Assembly: GCF_021545785.1 (NCBI RefSeq)
Contig: NZ_CP079801.1
Coordinates: forward strand, 3,871,610-3,935,609
Direction of reading: 5' to 3'
From: Halopseudomonas maritima
Lineage (GTDB): Bacteria > Pseudomonadota > Gammaproteobacteria > Pseudomonadales > Pseudomonadaceae
DNA: 64,000 nucleotides
Positions within the stretch are counted from its first letter, which is position 1. Each line of letters begins with the position of its first letter. This document shows, piece by piece, positions 43,178-50,388 of this stretch. A program made the position numbers and the translations under genes. The notes beneath the pieces are model-generated. The model was not told the DNA's origin and did not search any database. It was given only the letters and a program-made list of their open reading frames with translations.

Positions 43178-43181
43178 AACA

Positions 43182-43207
43182 CACAAGGCCCCGGATGGGG
43201 CCTTGTG
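43182..43207. terminator. Hairpin between convergent MFS and 3alpha-HSD genes
   Basis: A perfect 11-bp stem (CACAAGGCCCC at 43182-43192, GGGGCCTTGTG at 43197-43207) with a GGAT loop. No U-run follows; its place between convergent genes supports a terminator role. Confidence 0.65.
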
Positions 43208-43222
43208 ACTAGCGGTTGATTG

Positions 43223-43987
43223 CTAGAAACGATCCGGCCGCATCATCGCATCCATCCCACCATCGGCAAATACTACGGTGCCATGCATGAAGCTGGCCTG
43301 AGACGACAACAAAAAACGAATCACGTTGGCCAGCTCAGCGGGCTGGCTGCCACGGCCAAGCGGCGCAACAAAATTGCGTGTCGCCTCGCCGTAGCGCGCG
43401 TCCTCGGTCGAGGCCTTGTACAACGGTGTTTCCACCACACCTGGGGCAACCACGTTGAGGCGCACGCCGCGCTTGGCCCAGTCATGCACCTTACGACGTA
43501 CCAGCAAACTAACCGCCAGCTTGGAACCGGCATAGGCCACACTGGCGTTCTGGTCGGCGATGGCCTCTAGAGCCGCGGCCTCATCGCCCGCCAGCAGCGT
43601 CTGCACAATCGGGTGCTTGTCGATCCCCGGCTGCACTGAAGCCACCGAGCCAACCACCAGTGCCGACGGCTCGCTCCCTTTGGCAAGCACATCCACCAGA
43701 CCATCCAACAGCGCGCTCACCGCAAAATAGTTGACCGCCAGAATCAGACCAGTATTCGGCGCGGTCACGCCAAGCCCCGCGCACAGCACCAAGTGATCTA
43801 GACGGTCATTGCAGCGGTCACGTACTTGGGCAATAGCCTGGGCACGCCCCTCGGCGGTGGACAGATCAGCGTTGATATCGGCGTTGGCGCGGTCGATGCC
43901 AATGACACTGTGGCCGGCTTCACGTAGTTGGGCACAAAGCGCCGCGCCAATACCCGAGGCGGCGCCAGTAACGGCAGTAATGGGCAT
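43223..43987 (-). CDS. hsdA: 3alpha-hydroxysteroid dehydrogenase/carbonyl reductase
   Basis: A 254-aa SDR that matches the 3alpha-HSD/CR of Comamonas testosteroni: TGAASGIGAALCAQLREAGH, GIDRANADINADLSTAEGR, LVLCAGLG in place of NNAG, VVGSVAS with catalytic Ser, YAGSKLAVSLLVRRK with Tyr and Lys, and the C-terminus GGMDAMMRPDRF. It oxidises 3alpha-hydroxysteroids such as bile acids to 3-ketones, the entry step to ring breakdown. AGGAG precedes the ATG at 8 bp, and a regulon palindrome lies 66 bp upstream. Confidence 0.87.
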   Translation of the reverse strand: MPITAVTGAASGIGAALCAQLREAGHSVIGIDRANADINADLSTAEGRAQAIAQVRDRCNDRLDHLVLCAGLGVTAPNTGLILAVNYFAVSALLDGLVDVLAKGSEPSALVVGSVASVQPGIDKHPIVQTLLAGDEAAALEAIADQNASVAYAGSKLAVSLLVRRKVHDWAKRGVRLNVVAPGVVETPLYKASTEDARYGEATRNFVAPLGRGSQPAELANVIRFLLSSQASFMHGTVVFADGGMDAMMRPDRF

Positions 43988-44052
43988 GGTGAGTCTCCTG
44001 ATTGCACTGGTTGGGATAACCAACACTGTGCTCAGTGGCCTCGTACCGGTCA

Positions 44053-44068
44053 TCGTCCAGAGGGACTA
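44053..44068. promoter_or_regulatory. Steroid-regulon palindrome, copy E
   Basis: TCGTCCAGAGGGACTA, 66 bp upstream of the 3alpha-HSD start and overlapping the end of the amidase gene. The left half is exact, the right half has one change. Confidence 0.6.
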
Positions 44069-45592
44069 AACCAGACTCGGCACGCGACTAAACCAGGGTT
44101 GCGCCTGCTCCAGCTGGGCCGCCAGCCGCAGCAACGTACGCTCCTCACCAAAGCGACCTGCAAACATTACACCGACCGGCAGGCCGCCCTCTGACCAATG
44201 CAACGGCACTGACATCGCGGGCTGGCCGGTCATGTTGTACACCGAGGTTAGTGAGGACATACGCCCGGCCAGCGGACCAAATTCGGCCAGCGGCATATCC
44301 ATAGTCAAGCTGCCCAACTTAGGCGGCAGGTGAGGCATGGTCGGGCTGAGTACCAGATCGTAGTCCGCCATGAACTCGGCCATCTGCTGCCCGGCCTGAC
44401 GCAGGGCGAGCACGCCCTTGTCGTAATCCTCTGCCGACACCTGGCGCCCCCAGGCAAGCATCTGCCAATCCACAGGCTCCAAGTCTGCCTCGGTCACTGC
44501 CCGGCCCAGCGCCTGTTCCCGCGTCGTTACACTCTGCCGCAGACTGACAACGCTCATCACGCCAGATGCTTGCCCTGCAGCCTGAAGATCAACCTGCGGC
44601 ATGACTTCTTCAACGATATGCCCCAGCTCCGCGCATAAGGCTGCTGCCTGCTGCACGGCAGCCAAGCACTCAGGCTCCAACTGGCCGCCCTGCAGCGGTG
44701 CCAACTGCAGAGCTATGCGTAATTGCCCGGGTTTACGCGCAAGCTGTTCAAAATAGCGCCCTTCATCCGCCTGCGCCGCAACCCCCTCCCCTGGGGCACG
44801 GCGCGCCAGGCAGTCAAGCAAAGCGGCGCTGTCACGCACGCTACGAGTAATGACATGCTGCGCAGCCAGGCCACCGCGCTTCTCGCTGTGGTCAAACCCC
44901 ATAGGCACCAAACCGCGGCTTGGTTTCAGTCCAAACAGGCCGCAAGCCGACGCTGGCAGGCGAATGGAGCCTCCACCGTCACTGGCGTGCGCTGCGGGCA
45001 CGATGCCGGCAGCAATGGCCGCAGCCGCGCCGCCAGAGGAGCCACCAACACTGCGATCCAATTGCCAGGGGTTGTGGGTCTGCCCCCACAAGGTGCTTTC
45101 AGTATTAGGGCAATTACCAAACTCTGGGCTATGGGTCTTGCCAAATACCACCAGCCCGGCCTCTCGCACTTTTTGCATGTACAGATCGTCTTGACTGGCC
45201 TGCGCATCCCGGAACATCCGTGACCCGTTCGTCGTTACTGTACCGGCCATACTCACGCCCAAGTCCTTGAGCAAAAAAGGTACTCCGCCAAAAGGCCCGC
45301 TCGGCGAAGCCTCTGCCACCTGCTTACGTGCCAGCTCGTAATGTTTAAGAACCACGGCGTTAATGCTTGGATTGACCTGCTCGGTGCGCGCAATCGCCAG
45401 CTCCAGCAGCTCGGCAGGCGTAACCTCCCGGTTGGCAACCAGAGCAGCCAGCGCCGTTGCGTCGTGTTGACGGTACTCGTCAAAGCGCATGCTGCTGCGA
45501 GCAAAGGAAACGGGGGCAGCGATAGGTAGACTCAAACCGCCCGCCATTAGCGTGCTGCCGGCCAGAAAGCGGCGACGTGAAATGGTACGCAT
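44066..45592 (-). CDS. Amidase with Tat signal
   Basis: A 508-aa amidase-signature enzyme. The N-terminus MRTISRRRFLAGSTLMAGG is a twin-arginine signal, so it is exported folded. The Ser-cisSer-Lys triad is visible: Lys in FLLKDLG, cis-Ser in GGSSGGAAAAIAAG and the nucleophile Ser in DGGGSIRLPAS. It hydrolyses an amide bond in the periplasm. Lying between a 3alpha-HSD and an EthD protein at the end of the steroid block, it might release bile acid from its glycine or taurine conjugate; this is a guess from location. AGGAG lies before the ATG. Confidence 0.88.
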   Translation of the reverse strand: MRTISRRRFLAGSTLMAGGLSLPIAAPVSFARSSMRFDEYRQHDATALAALVANREVTPAELLELAIARTEQVNPSINAVVLKHYELARKQVAEASPSGPFGGVPFLLKDLGVSMAGTVTTNGSRMFRDAQASQDDLYMQKVREAGLVVFGKTHSPEFGNCPNTESTLWGQTHNPWQLDRSVGGSSGGAAAAIAAGIVPAAHASDGGGSIRLPASACGLFGLKPSRGLVPMGFDHSEKRGGLAAQHVITRSVRDSAALLDCLARRAPGEGVAAQADEGRYFEQLARKPGQLRIALQLAPLQGGQLEPECLAAVQQAAALCAELGHIVEEVMPQVDLQAAGQASGVMSVVSLRQSVTTREQALGRAVTEADLEPVDWQMLAWGRQVSAEDYDKGVLALRQAGQQMAEFMADYDLVLSPTMPHLPPKLGSLTMDMPLAEFGPLAGRMSSLTSVYNMTGQPAMSVPLHWSEGGLPVGVMFAGRFGEERTLLRLAAQLEQAQPWFSRVPSLV

Positions 45593-45617
45593 GGGTGACT
45601 CCTGTTGTTGTGATTAT

Positions 45618-46262
45618 TCAGGGAAGGTAGGCAACGAAATTACGCTGCAACTCCTGCACAGAGCTGGCGTGGGTGTGTACCGCAATCGACGCGATTACCA
45701 TACCCGGCAGCGCTAATAGCGGTCTGGTCTGCTCGGGCATAGAAAGCCAAAGCACCCCATCGAAGGGAAAGTCGCTACCCGCCACGGGCGTCAACAAGTC
45801 GAGACTGATTTGTCGCAGCTCACACACGTCCCGGTGCAGCGCCTGTGCCCAGCGCTCGGCTCGCTGCCTGAACTCATCACGCCGCAGCCCTGCTCGGCTC
45901 AGCAATAACGCGTGGCGCCGTTGGTATCCTGTCTGGGCGTGCTCTTCGGCGTCCAGCAATAAAAACTCTTGCGCCAAGGCGACGCGGATCTTCTCCGGCC
46001 GCATAAACCGTCGTTCGTCTTCAACCATCAGCTGCCGTGAACGTGAGTGCATCATCTCGCGGGTGTCAAAACCCGGCATCATCTGAGACTCACTGATGCA
46101 GTCAAAATCCAGGCCCTGAACGTCTTCGACCAGGTGGTTACGCGTATAGCGCCTATAGGGGAAATGCCGCATGGCCAGCGGACTGTGGTTATCTTCGTAG
46201 TAGCTGCGGAACGCGTCTTTGGACAGGTCCAGTCGTCGACTCAGCAAGGAGATGGCTTTCAT
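45618..46262 (-). CDS. EthD-domain protein
   Basis: A 214-aa protein with a ferredoxin-like EthD domain in the first ~100 residues (MKAISLLSRRLDLSKDAFRSYY, ENHSPLAMRHFPYRRYTRNH) and a second, weaker repeat of the same layout after residue ~115. EthD proteins accompany oxidative catabolic genes, and their biochemical role is unclear. The start before MKAISLL is chosen because the domain begins there; the longer frame is unlike it. It is upstream of the amidase by 25 bp, probably in one transcript. A 13-bp palindrome (GAGCTTCAAGCTC) at 46296-46308 lies just upstream. Confidence 0.72.
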   Translation of the reverse strand: MKAISLLSRRLDLSKDAFRSYYEDNHSPLAMRHFPYRRYTRNHLVEDVQGLDFDCISESQMMPGFDTREMMHSRSRQLMVEDERRFMRPEKIRVALAQEFLLLDAEEHAQTGYQRRHALLLSRAGLRRDEFRQRAERWAQALHRDVCELRQISLDLLTPVAGSDFPFDGVLWLSMPEQTRPLLALPGMVIASIAVHTHASSVQELQRNFVAYLP

Positions 46263-46518
46263 CGTGGCTCTCAAACACCGGAAACTCTGGAGTTCGAGCT
46301 TCAAGCTCCCCGGCAAGCAGCGCATCGTCCGTTTGAGTATTGCGCATGGAACCTGGTGCCCGATGAACAAACACAGCAATGGTGTTGTGGCAGCCAGGAA
46401 TAGATTTCATGGGCAGCTGGAAACCATGACTGGCAGTTTCCGCGGGGTTTCCATGGACTCTTTCGCAGACAGAAGGAGAATTCTCTCGCCGTAAATCGCT
46501 GATTTAGATGGTGTAAAC

Positions 46519-46605
46519 TGGTGCCCGGAGCCGGGGTCGAACCGGCACGATGTTGCCATCGAGGGATTTTAAGTCCCTTGCGTCTACCAATTTCGCCATC
46601 CGGGC
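46519..46605 (-). tRNA. tRNA-Leu (UAA)
   Basis: An 87-nt tRNA on the minus strand starting GCCCGGAUGGCGAAAUUGG, with anticodon loop CUUAAAA, a long variable arm as expected for a type II tRNA, the T arm GGUUCGACCCC and an encoded CCA end. It is the last of three tRNAs, and its 3' end faces the accessory block. Confidence 0.96.
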
Positions 46606-46616
46606 GAAAGTAAAGA

Positions 46617-46690
46617 TGGAGGCCGAGGTCGGAATCGAACCGGCGTACACGGATTTGCAATCCGCTGCATAACCACTCTGCCACCCGGCC
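46617..46690 (-). tRNA. tRNA-Cys (GCA)
   Basis: A 74-nt tRNA with acceptor GGCCGGG, anticodon loop UUGCAAA, T arm GGUUCGAUUCC and encoded CCA. It lies 11 bp after tRNA-Leu in coordinate order and is co-transcribed with it. Confidence 0.96.
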
Positions 46691-46739
46691 TCAAAAAGGG
46701 GACTACTCTGTTGTGGATGACGTCAACAGGGTATGAAAC

Positions 46740-46815
<76 letters not shown>

Positions 46816-46873
46816 AAAATACATCTACTTCATCTGACCCATCGGGTCGCGAGACCTCGCGAGGCTATGCGCC

Positions 46874-46921
46874 CCACCCCGACCTCGTAAGGCCGTGCTC
46901 TACCAATAGAGCGATTCCCGC
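46874..46921 (-). pseudogene. Degenerate 5' half of a second tRNA-Gly
   Basis: On the minus strand it starts GCGGGAAUCGCUCUAUUGG and keeps GGUAGAGCAC and GGUCGGGGU, about 40 of 47 positions like the intact tRNA-Gly. The anticodon loop has lost a base and reads ACG, and the T arm and acceptor 3' strand are gone. It sits between the tRNA promoter and the intact gene, so it is a decayed tandem copy. Confidence 0.8.
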
Positions 46922-46980
46922 AAAGTCTTCGTCGGTGACTGCTGCCTGACTTGAGGCGTTCACCGCATCGGACGGCGCTC

Positions 46981-47008
46981 ATTCTATCCTTCTGCGCCGA
47001 CCTGTCAA
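46981..47008 (-). promoter_or_regulatory. Sigma-70 promoter of the tRNA operon
   Basis: On the minus strand TTGACA (47008-47003) and TAGAAT (46986-46981) are 16 bp apart, followed by a G+C-rich discriminator, as is typical for stable RNA genes. It overlaps the region downstream of pgsA. Confidence 0.8.
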
Positions 47009-47027
47009 GTCATTGATTCAAAAAAAC

Positions 47028-47597
47028 TTATTTGGCGGAATTTTGATCACTGTCCGGGCGCAGGTGCGGCCAGGCAGCAAGCAAATAAACCACCATCGAC
47101 CACAGTGTCAGCACGGCAGAAGCGGCCAGCAGGATATAGCCCACCACCACCCACAATGTGAACGCTGGCGGGTTGGCCAGCAACACGACCAGCGCCACCA
47201 TTTGCAGTGCGGTCTTGTATTTACCCAGTTGTGAGACGGCGACATGGGCGCGGGCGCCCATTTCTGCCATCCACTCACGCAATGCCGAAATCACGATTTC
47301 GCGGCCAATGATGATGGCCGCTGGCGCGGTGATCCAGAAGTTGGCGTGGTGCTGCACCAGCAGCACCAACGCGATTACCACCATCAGCTTATCAGCCACC
47401 GGATCAAGGAAGGCGCCGAAAGGCGTGCTCTGCTGTAGCTTGCGGGCCAGATAGCCGTCCAGCCAGTCCGTCACGCTGGCGAGCGTGAACACCACCGCTG
47501 CGGCCAGATAGCTCCAGTGGAACGGCATGTAGAACAGCAGGATAAAAATCGGTATCAGGGCAACCCGAATCAGGGTCAGGATATTTGGAATGTTCAT
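47028..47597 (-). CDS. pgsA: CDP-diacylglycerol-glycerol-3-phosphate 3-phosphatidyltransferase
   Basis: A 189-aa integral membrane enzyme that makes phosphatidylglycerol phosphate. MNIPNILTLIRVALIP opens the protein, and the CDP-alcohol phosphotransferase motif D-G-x2-A-R-x8-G-x3-D-x3-D is seen in DWLDGYLARKLQQSTPFGAF and LDPVADK. Four or more membrane helices follow. The start is placed at the conserved MNIPN. It is downstream of uvrC on the same strand, the usual order in pseudomonads. Confidence 0.97.
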   Translation of the reverse strand: MNIPNILTLIRVALIPIFILLFYMPFHWSYLAAAVVFTLASVTDWLDGYLARKLQQSTPFGAFLDPVADKLMVVIALVLLVQHHANFWITAPAAIIIGREIVISALREWMAEMGARAHVAVSQLGKYKTALQMVALVVLLANPPAFTLWVVVGYILLAASAVLTLWSMVVYLLAAWPHLRPDSDQNSAK

Positions 47598-47627
47598 GGT
47601 CTCGACTGCCTTGTGCAAGACGGCATT

Positions 47628-49460
47628 CTAATCGCTATGCAAGGCGGCATAAATCTGTTCGGCAAGTTTTTTGCTGATACCCGGCGCTTTGGCGATTTCA
47701 GTAGCACTGGCGCGCTTCAGCTCCTGCAGGCCACCAAAGTGTCGTAATAATTCGCGGCGGCGCTTGGGTCCGACCCCGGCGATGCCCTCCAGGCTGGAAC
47801 TGGTGCGTGCCTTGCCACGGCGCTGACGGTGCCCGGTGATGGCGAAGCGGTGCGCTTCGTCGCGGATATGCTGGATCAGGTGCAACGCGGGTGAGTGGCC
47901 GGGCAATACGAGTTCATTGTGCGGGTCATTCAGATACAAGGTCTCCATGCCCGCCTTACGGGTTACGCCCTTGGCCACCCCCAGCAGCGTCAAATCATGG
48001 ATCGCCAGCTCCTGCAGCACTTCAATGGCCATGTTCATCTGACCCTTGCCGCCATCGACCAACAGCACATCGGGCATCTTGCCCTCCCCCTCCTTGAGCC
48101 GGCTAAAGCGTCGCATCAGTGCCTGACGCATGGCGGCATAATCATCCCCGGCGGTAACGCCTTCGATGTTGAAGCGGCGGTAATCGCTTTTCAGCGGCCC
48201 CTCAGGCCCAAAGACCACGCAGGAGGCAACGGTTGCCTCACCGCTTGAGTGACTGATGTCGTAACACTCCAGGCGCGTTGGTAGCTCATCCAGGCTCAGC
48301 GCCTGCTGCAGCGCCTCGAAGCGTTGCTGAACGTGCTGCCGGTTGCTGAGCAGGCTGGCCAATGATTGCTCGGCATTGCCGGCGGCCAGCTCCAGCCAGC
48401 GTTTGCGGTTGCCCCGTACCCGGCTAGAAATACTGAGGTTGTAACCACGAGCCTGGGTCAGCGCCTGGGTTATCACGGCAAAATCGTCGTGCTCGGCGTT
48501 GACGATCAACTCTGGCGGCAGCTCGCGTTCGGCGGTGCCGAGATAGTACTGGGGCAAAAAGGCCGCCAGCACCTCGCCCGGCTGCTGCTCGATGGGCACC
48601 CGGGGAAAGTGGTTCTTGCTGCCCAATACACGACCGTTGCGCACCATGACCACGTGCACGCAGGCGCCACCCGGAGCGACGGCGGCGGCGACAATGTCGA
48701 CGTTGCCCTGCTCGGTATCCATGCTTTGCTGGTCCTGCACGCGGCGCAACAGCGCTATCTGGTCACGCAGCTCGGCGGCACGCTCGAAATCCAGGCTCAT
48801 CGATGCCTGTTCCATGGCGCTGGTCAGCTCGGCGTTCAGGGCATTACTGCGCCCTTCCAGAAACATTACCGAGTGGCGCACGTCCTCGGCGTACTCGGCC
48901 TCATCCACCAGGCCCACGCAAGGGGCCTTGCAGCGCTTGATCTGATACTGCAGGCACGGCCGTGTGCGGTTGCGGTAATAGCTGTCCTCGCACTGGCGGA
49001 CCAGAAAGGCTTTCTGCAGCAGGTTAAGGCTCTCGCGGATGGCCAGTGCGCTCGGGTATGGCCCAAAATAACGCCCCTTGGCACGTTTTGTACCCCGATG
49101 CAGGCCAAGCCTGGGGAAGTCGTCGTTGCTGGAAAGAAACACGTACGGGTAAGACTTATCGTCGCGCAGCAGAATATTGTAGGGCGGACGATTGGCCTTG
49201 ATCAGGCTCTGTTCCAGCAGCAGCGCTTCGGTCTCATTGGCCGTGATCGTGGTGTCAATCTGCTGAATGCGCGCCACCAGCGCCGCCGTTTTAGGGCTGA
49301 GGCCGGTCTGGCGAAAGTAGCTGGCAAGGCGTTTCTTGAGATTGCTGGCCTTGCCTACATACAGCAGGGCTCCTTCGCCGTCGAACATGCGATAGACGCC
49401 AGGCTTGCTGCTGGCGGAGGCGAGAAAGGCGCGTGCGTCAAACGGGGCTGGATTGCTCAC
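47628..49460 (-). CDS. uvrC: Excinuclease ABC subunit C
   Basis: A 610-aa nuclease of nucleotide-excision repair. The N-terminal GIY-YIG domain (KPGVYRMFDGEGALLYVGKA) makes the 3' cut, the UVR domain near residue 205 (MEQASMSLDFERAAELRDQI) binds UvrB, the RNase H-like domain (VLLVDGGKGQMNMA) makes the 5' cut, and helix-hairpin-helix motifs end the protein (IAGVGPKRRRELLRHFGG). It starts at GTG 49460 and overlaps gacA by four bases. Confidence 0.98.
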   Translation of the reverse strand: MSNPAPFDARAFLASASSKPGVYRMFDGEGALLYVGKASNLKKRLASYFRQTGLSPKTAALVARIQQIDTTITANETEALLLEQSLIKANRPPYNILLRDDKSYPYVFLSSNDDFPRLGLHRGTKRAKGRYFGPYPSALAIRESLNLLQKAFLVRQCEDSYYRNRTRPCLQYQIKRCKAPCVGLVDEAEYAEDVRHSVMFLEGRSNALNAELTSAMEQASMSLDFERAAELRDQIALLRRVQDQQSMDTEQGNVDIVAAAVAPGGACVHVVMVRNGRVLGSKNHFPRVPIEQQPGEVLAAFLPQYYLGTAERELPPELIVNAEHDDFAVITQALTQARGYNLSISSRVRGNRKRWLELAAGNAEQSLASLLSNRQHVQQRFEALQQALSLDELPTRLECYDISHSSGEATVASCVVFGPEGPLKSDYRRFNIEGVTAGDDYAAMRQALMRRFSRLKEGEGKMPDVLLVDGGKGQMNMAIEVLQELAIHDLTLLGVAKGVTRKAGMETLYLNDPHNELVLPGHSPALHLIQHIRDEAHRFAITGHRQRRGKARTSSSLEGIAGVGPKRRRELLRHFGGLQELKRASATEIAKAPGISKKLAEQIYAALHSD

Positions 49461-50101
49461 TGCTGGCTGGCATCGACCATGCCATGGCGCACCGCCAGGA
49501 GAGTTAGCTCAACATCACTGGTGATGCCAAGCTTCTCGAAAATACGGTAACGGTAGGTATTGACCGTTTTGGGGCTTAGGCAAAGCTTGTCGGAAATGCT
49601 CTGCACCTTTTCGCAGCCAACGATCATCAGCGCAATTTGAATTTCACGCTCGGACAGGCAATCAAAAGGCGAGTCGCCGTCGGGATTGAAGCGCTTGAGC
49701 GCGAGTTGCTGGGCAATGTTGGGGCTGATATAGCGCTGGCCTGTGTGTACCTGACGAATGGCTGCAACCATTTCATCCAGTGCCGCGCCCTTGGTCACAT
49801 AGCCAGCGGCTCCGGCTTGCATCAGGCGGGTGGGGAAAGGCTCTTCGTCACACACGGTGACCGCAATAACCTTGAGGTTACGGTTGTGCTGCACTAGCTT
49901 GCGGGTGGCTTCCAGACCGCCGATGCCAGGCATACGCACATCCATAAGCACTACGTCGGGCTTGAGCTCGCGCGCGCGGGTTACGGCGTTCTCACCGCTG
50001 TCGGCCTCCCCGACTACGGACAGGCCCGGGACATCGCCCAGCATACGACTGATGCCCATGCGTACCAGGTCATGGTCATCAACCACTAGCACCTTGATCA
50101 A
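49457..50101 (-). CDS. gacA: Response regulator GacA
   Basis: A 214-aa LuxR/FixJ-type regulator. The receiver has the acidic pocket VVDDHD, the phosphorylated Asp54 in LMDVRMPG and the conserved Lys in YVTKGA. The C-terminal helix-turn-helix is LSEREIQIALMI to SPKTVNTYRYRIFEKLGI. With GacS it turns on the Rsm small RNAs and thus secondary metabolism and lifestyle switching. The start is TTG, as known for gacA in pseudomonads, and the next gene is uvrC, with which it overlaps. Confidence 0.97.
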   Translation of the reverse strand: MIKVLVVDDHDLVRMGISRMLGDVPGLSVVGEADSGENAVTRARELKPDVVLMDVRMPGIGGLEATRKLVQHNRNLKVIAVTVCDEEPFPTRLMQAGAAGYVTKGAALDEMVAAIRQVHTGQRYISPNIAQQLALKRFNPDGDSPFDCLSEREIQIALMIVGCEKVQSISDKLCLSPKTVNTYRYRIFEKLGITSDVELTLLAVRHGMVDASQQ

Positions 50102-50388
50102 GCACTACCCCTTGAACACACCGAATGTTGTTATTCCCCCGTAAACGGAGGCGGCATCCCAGCACGCTGCCCTTCTTCTATAATTGCTCAGCCCGGTCAA
50201 GTGCTGTCCGTGCCTTTCGCGCCACAATACCAAAATGCCCAGACAGATGAAATCACCTGTCTTCGGCTTGCGTGCAACCCAGGCAAAGTGCTAGGGCTTG
50301 CTCGAGGCGCCTTCTAGATCGGCGACCTAGGTCGAATGGCGGCGCGGTCTGCCGGACGGGATAATTCTCAAAAAACAGTTGCAGAGCC

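Noticed and set aside
48366..49550. Plus-strand ORF of 394 codons opposite uvrC
   Set aside because: It is the antisense frame of uvrC, which has all expected domains.
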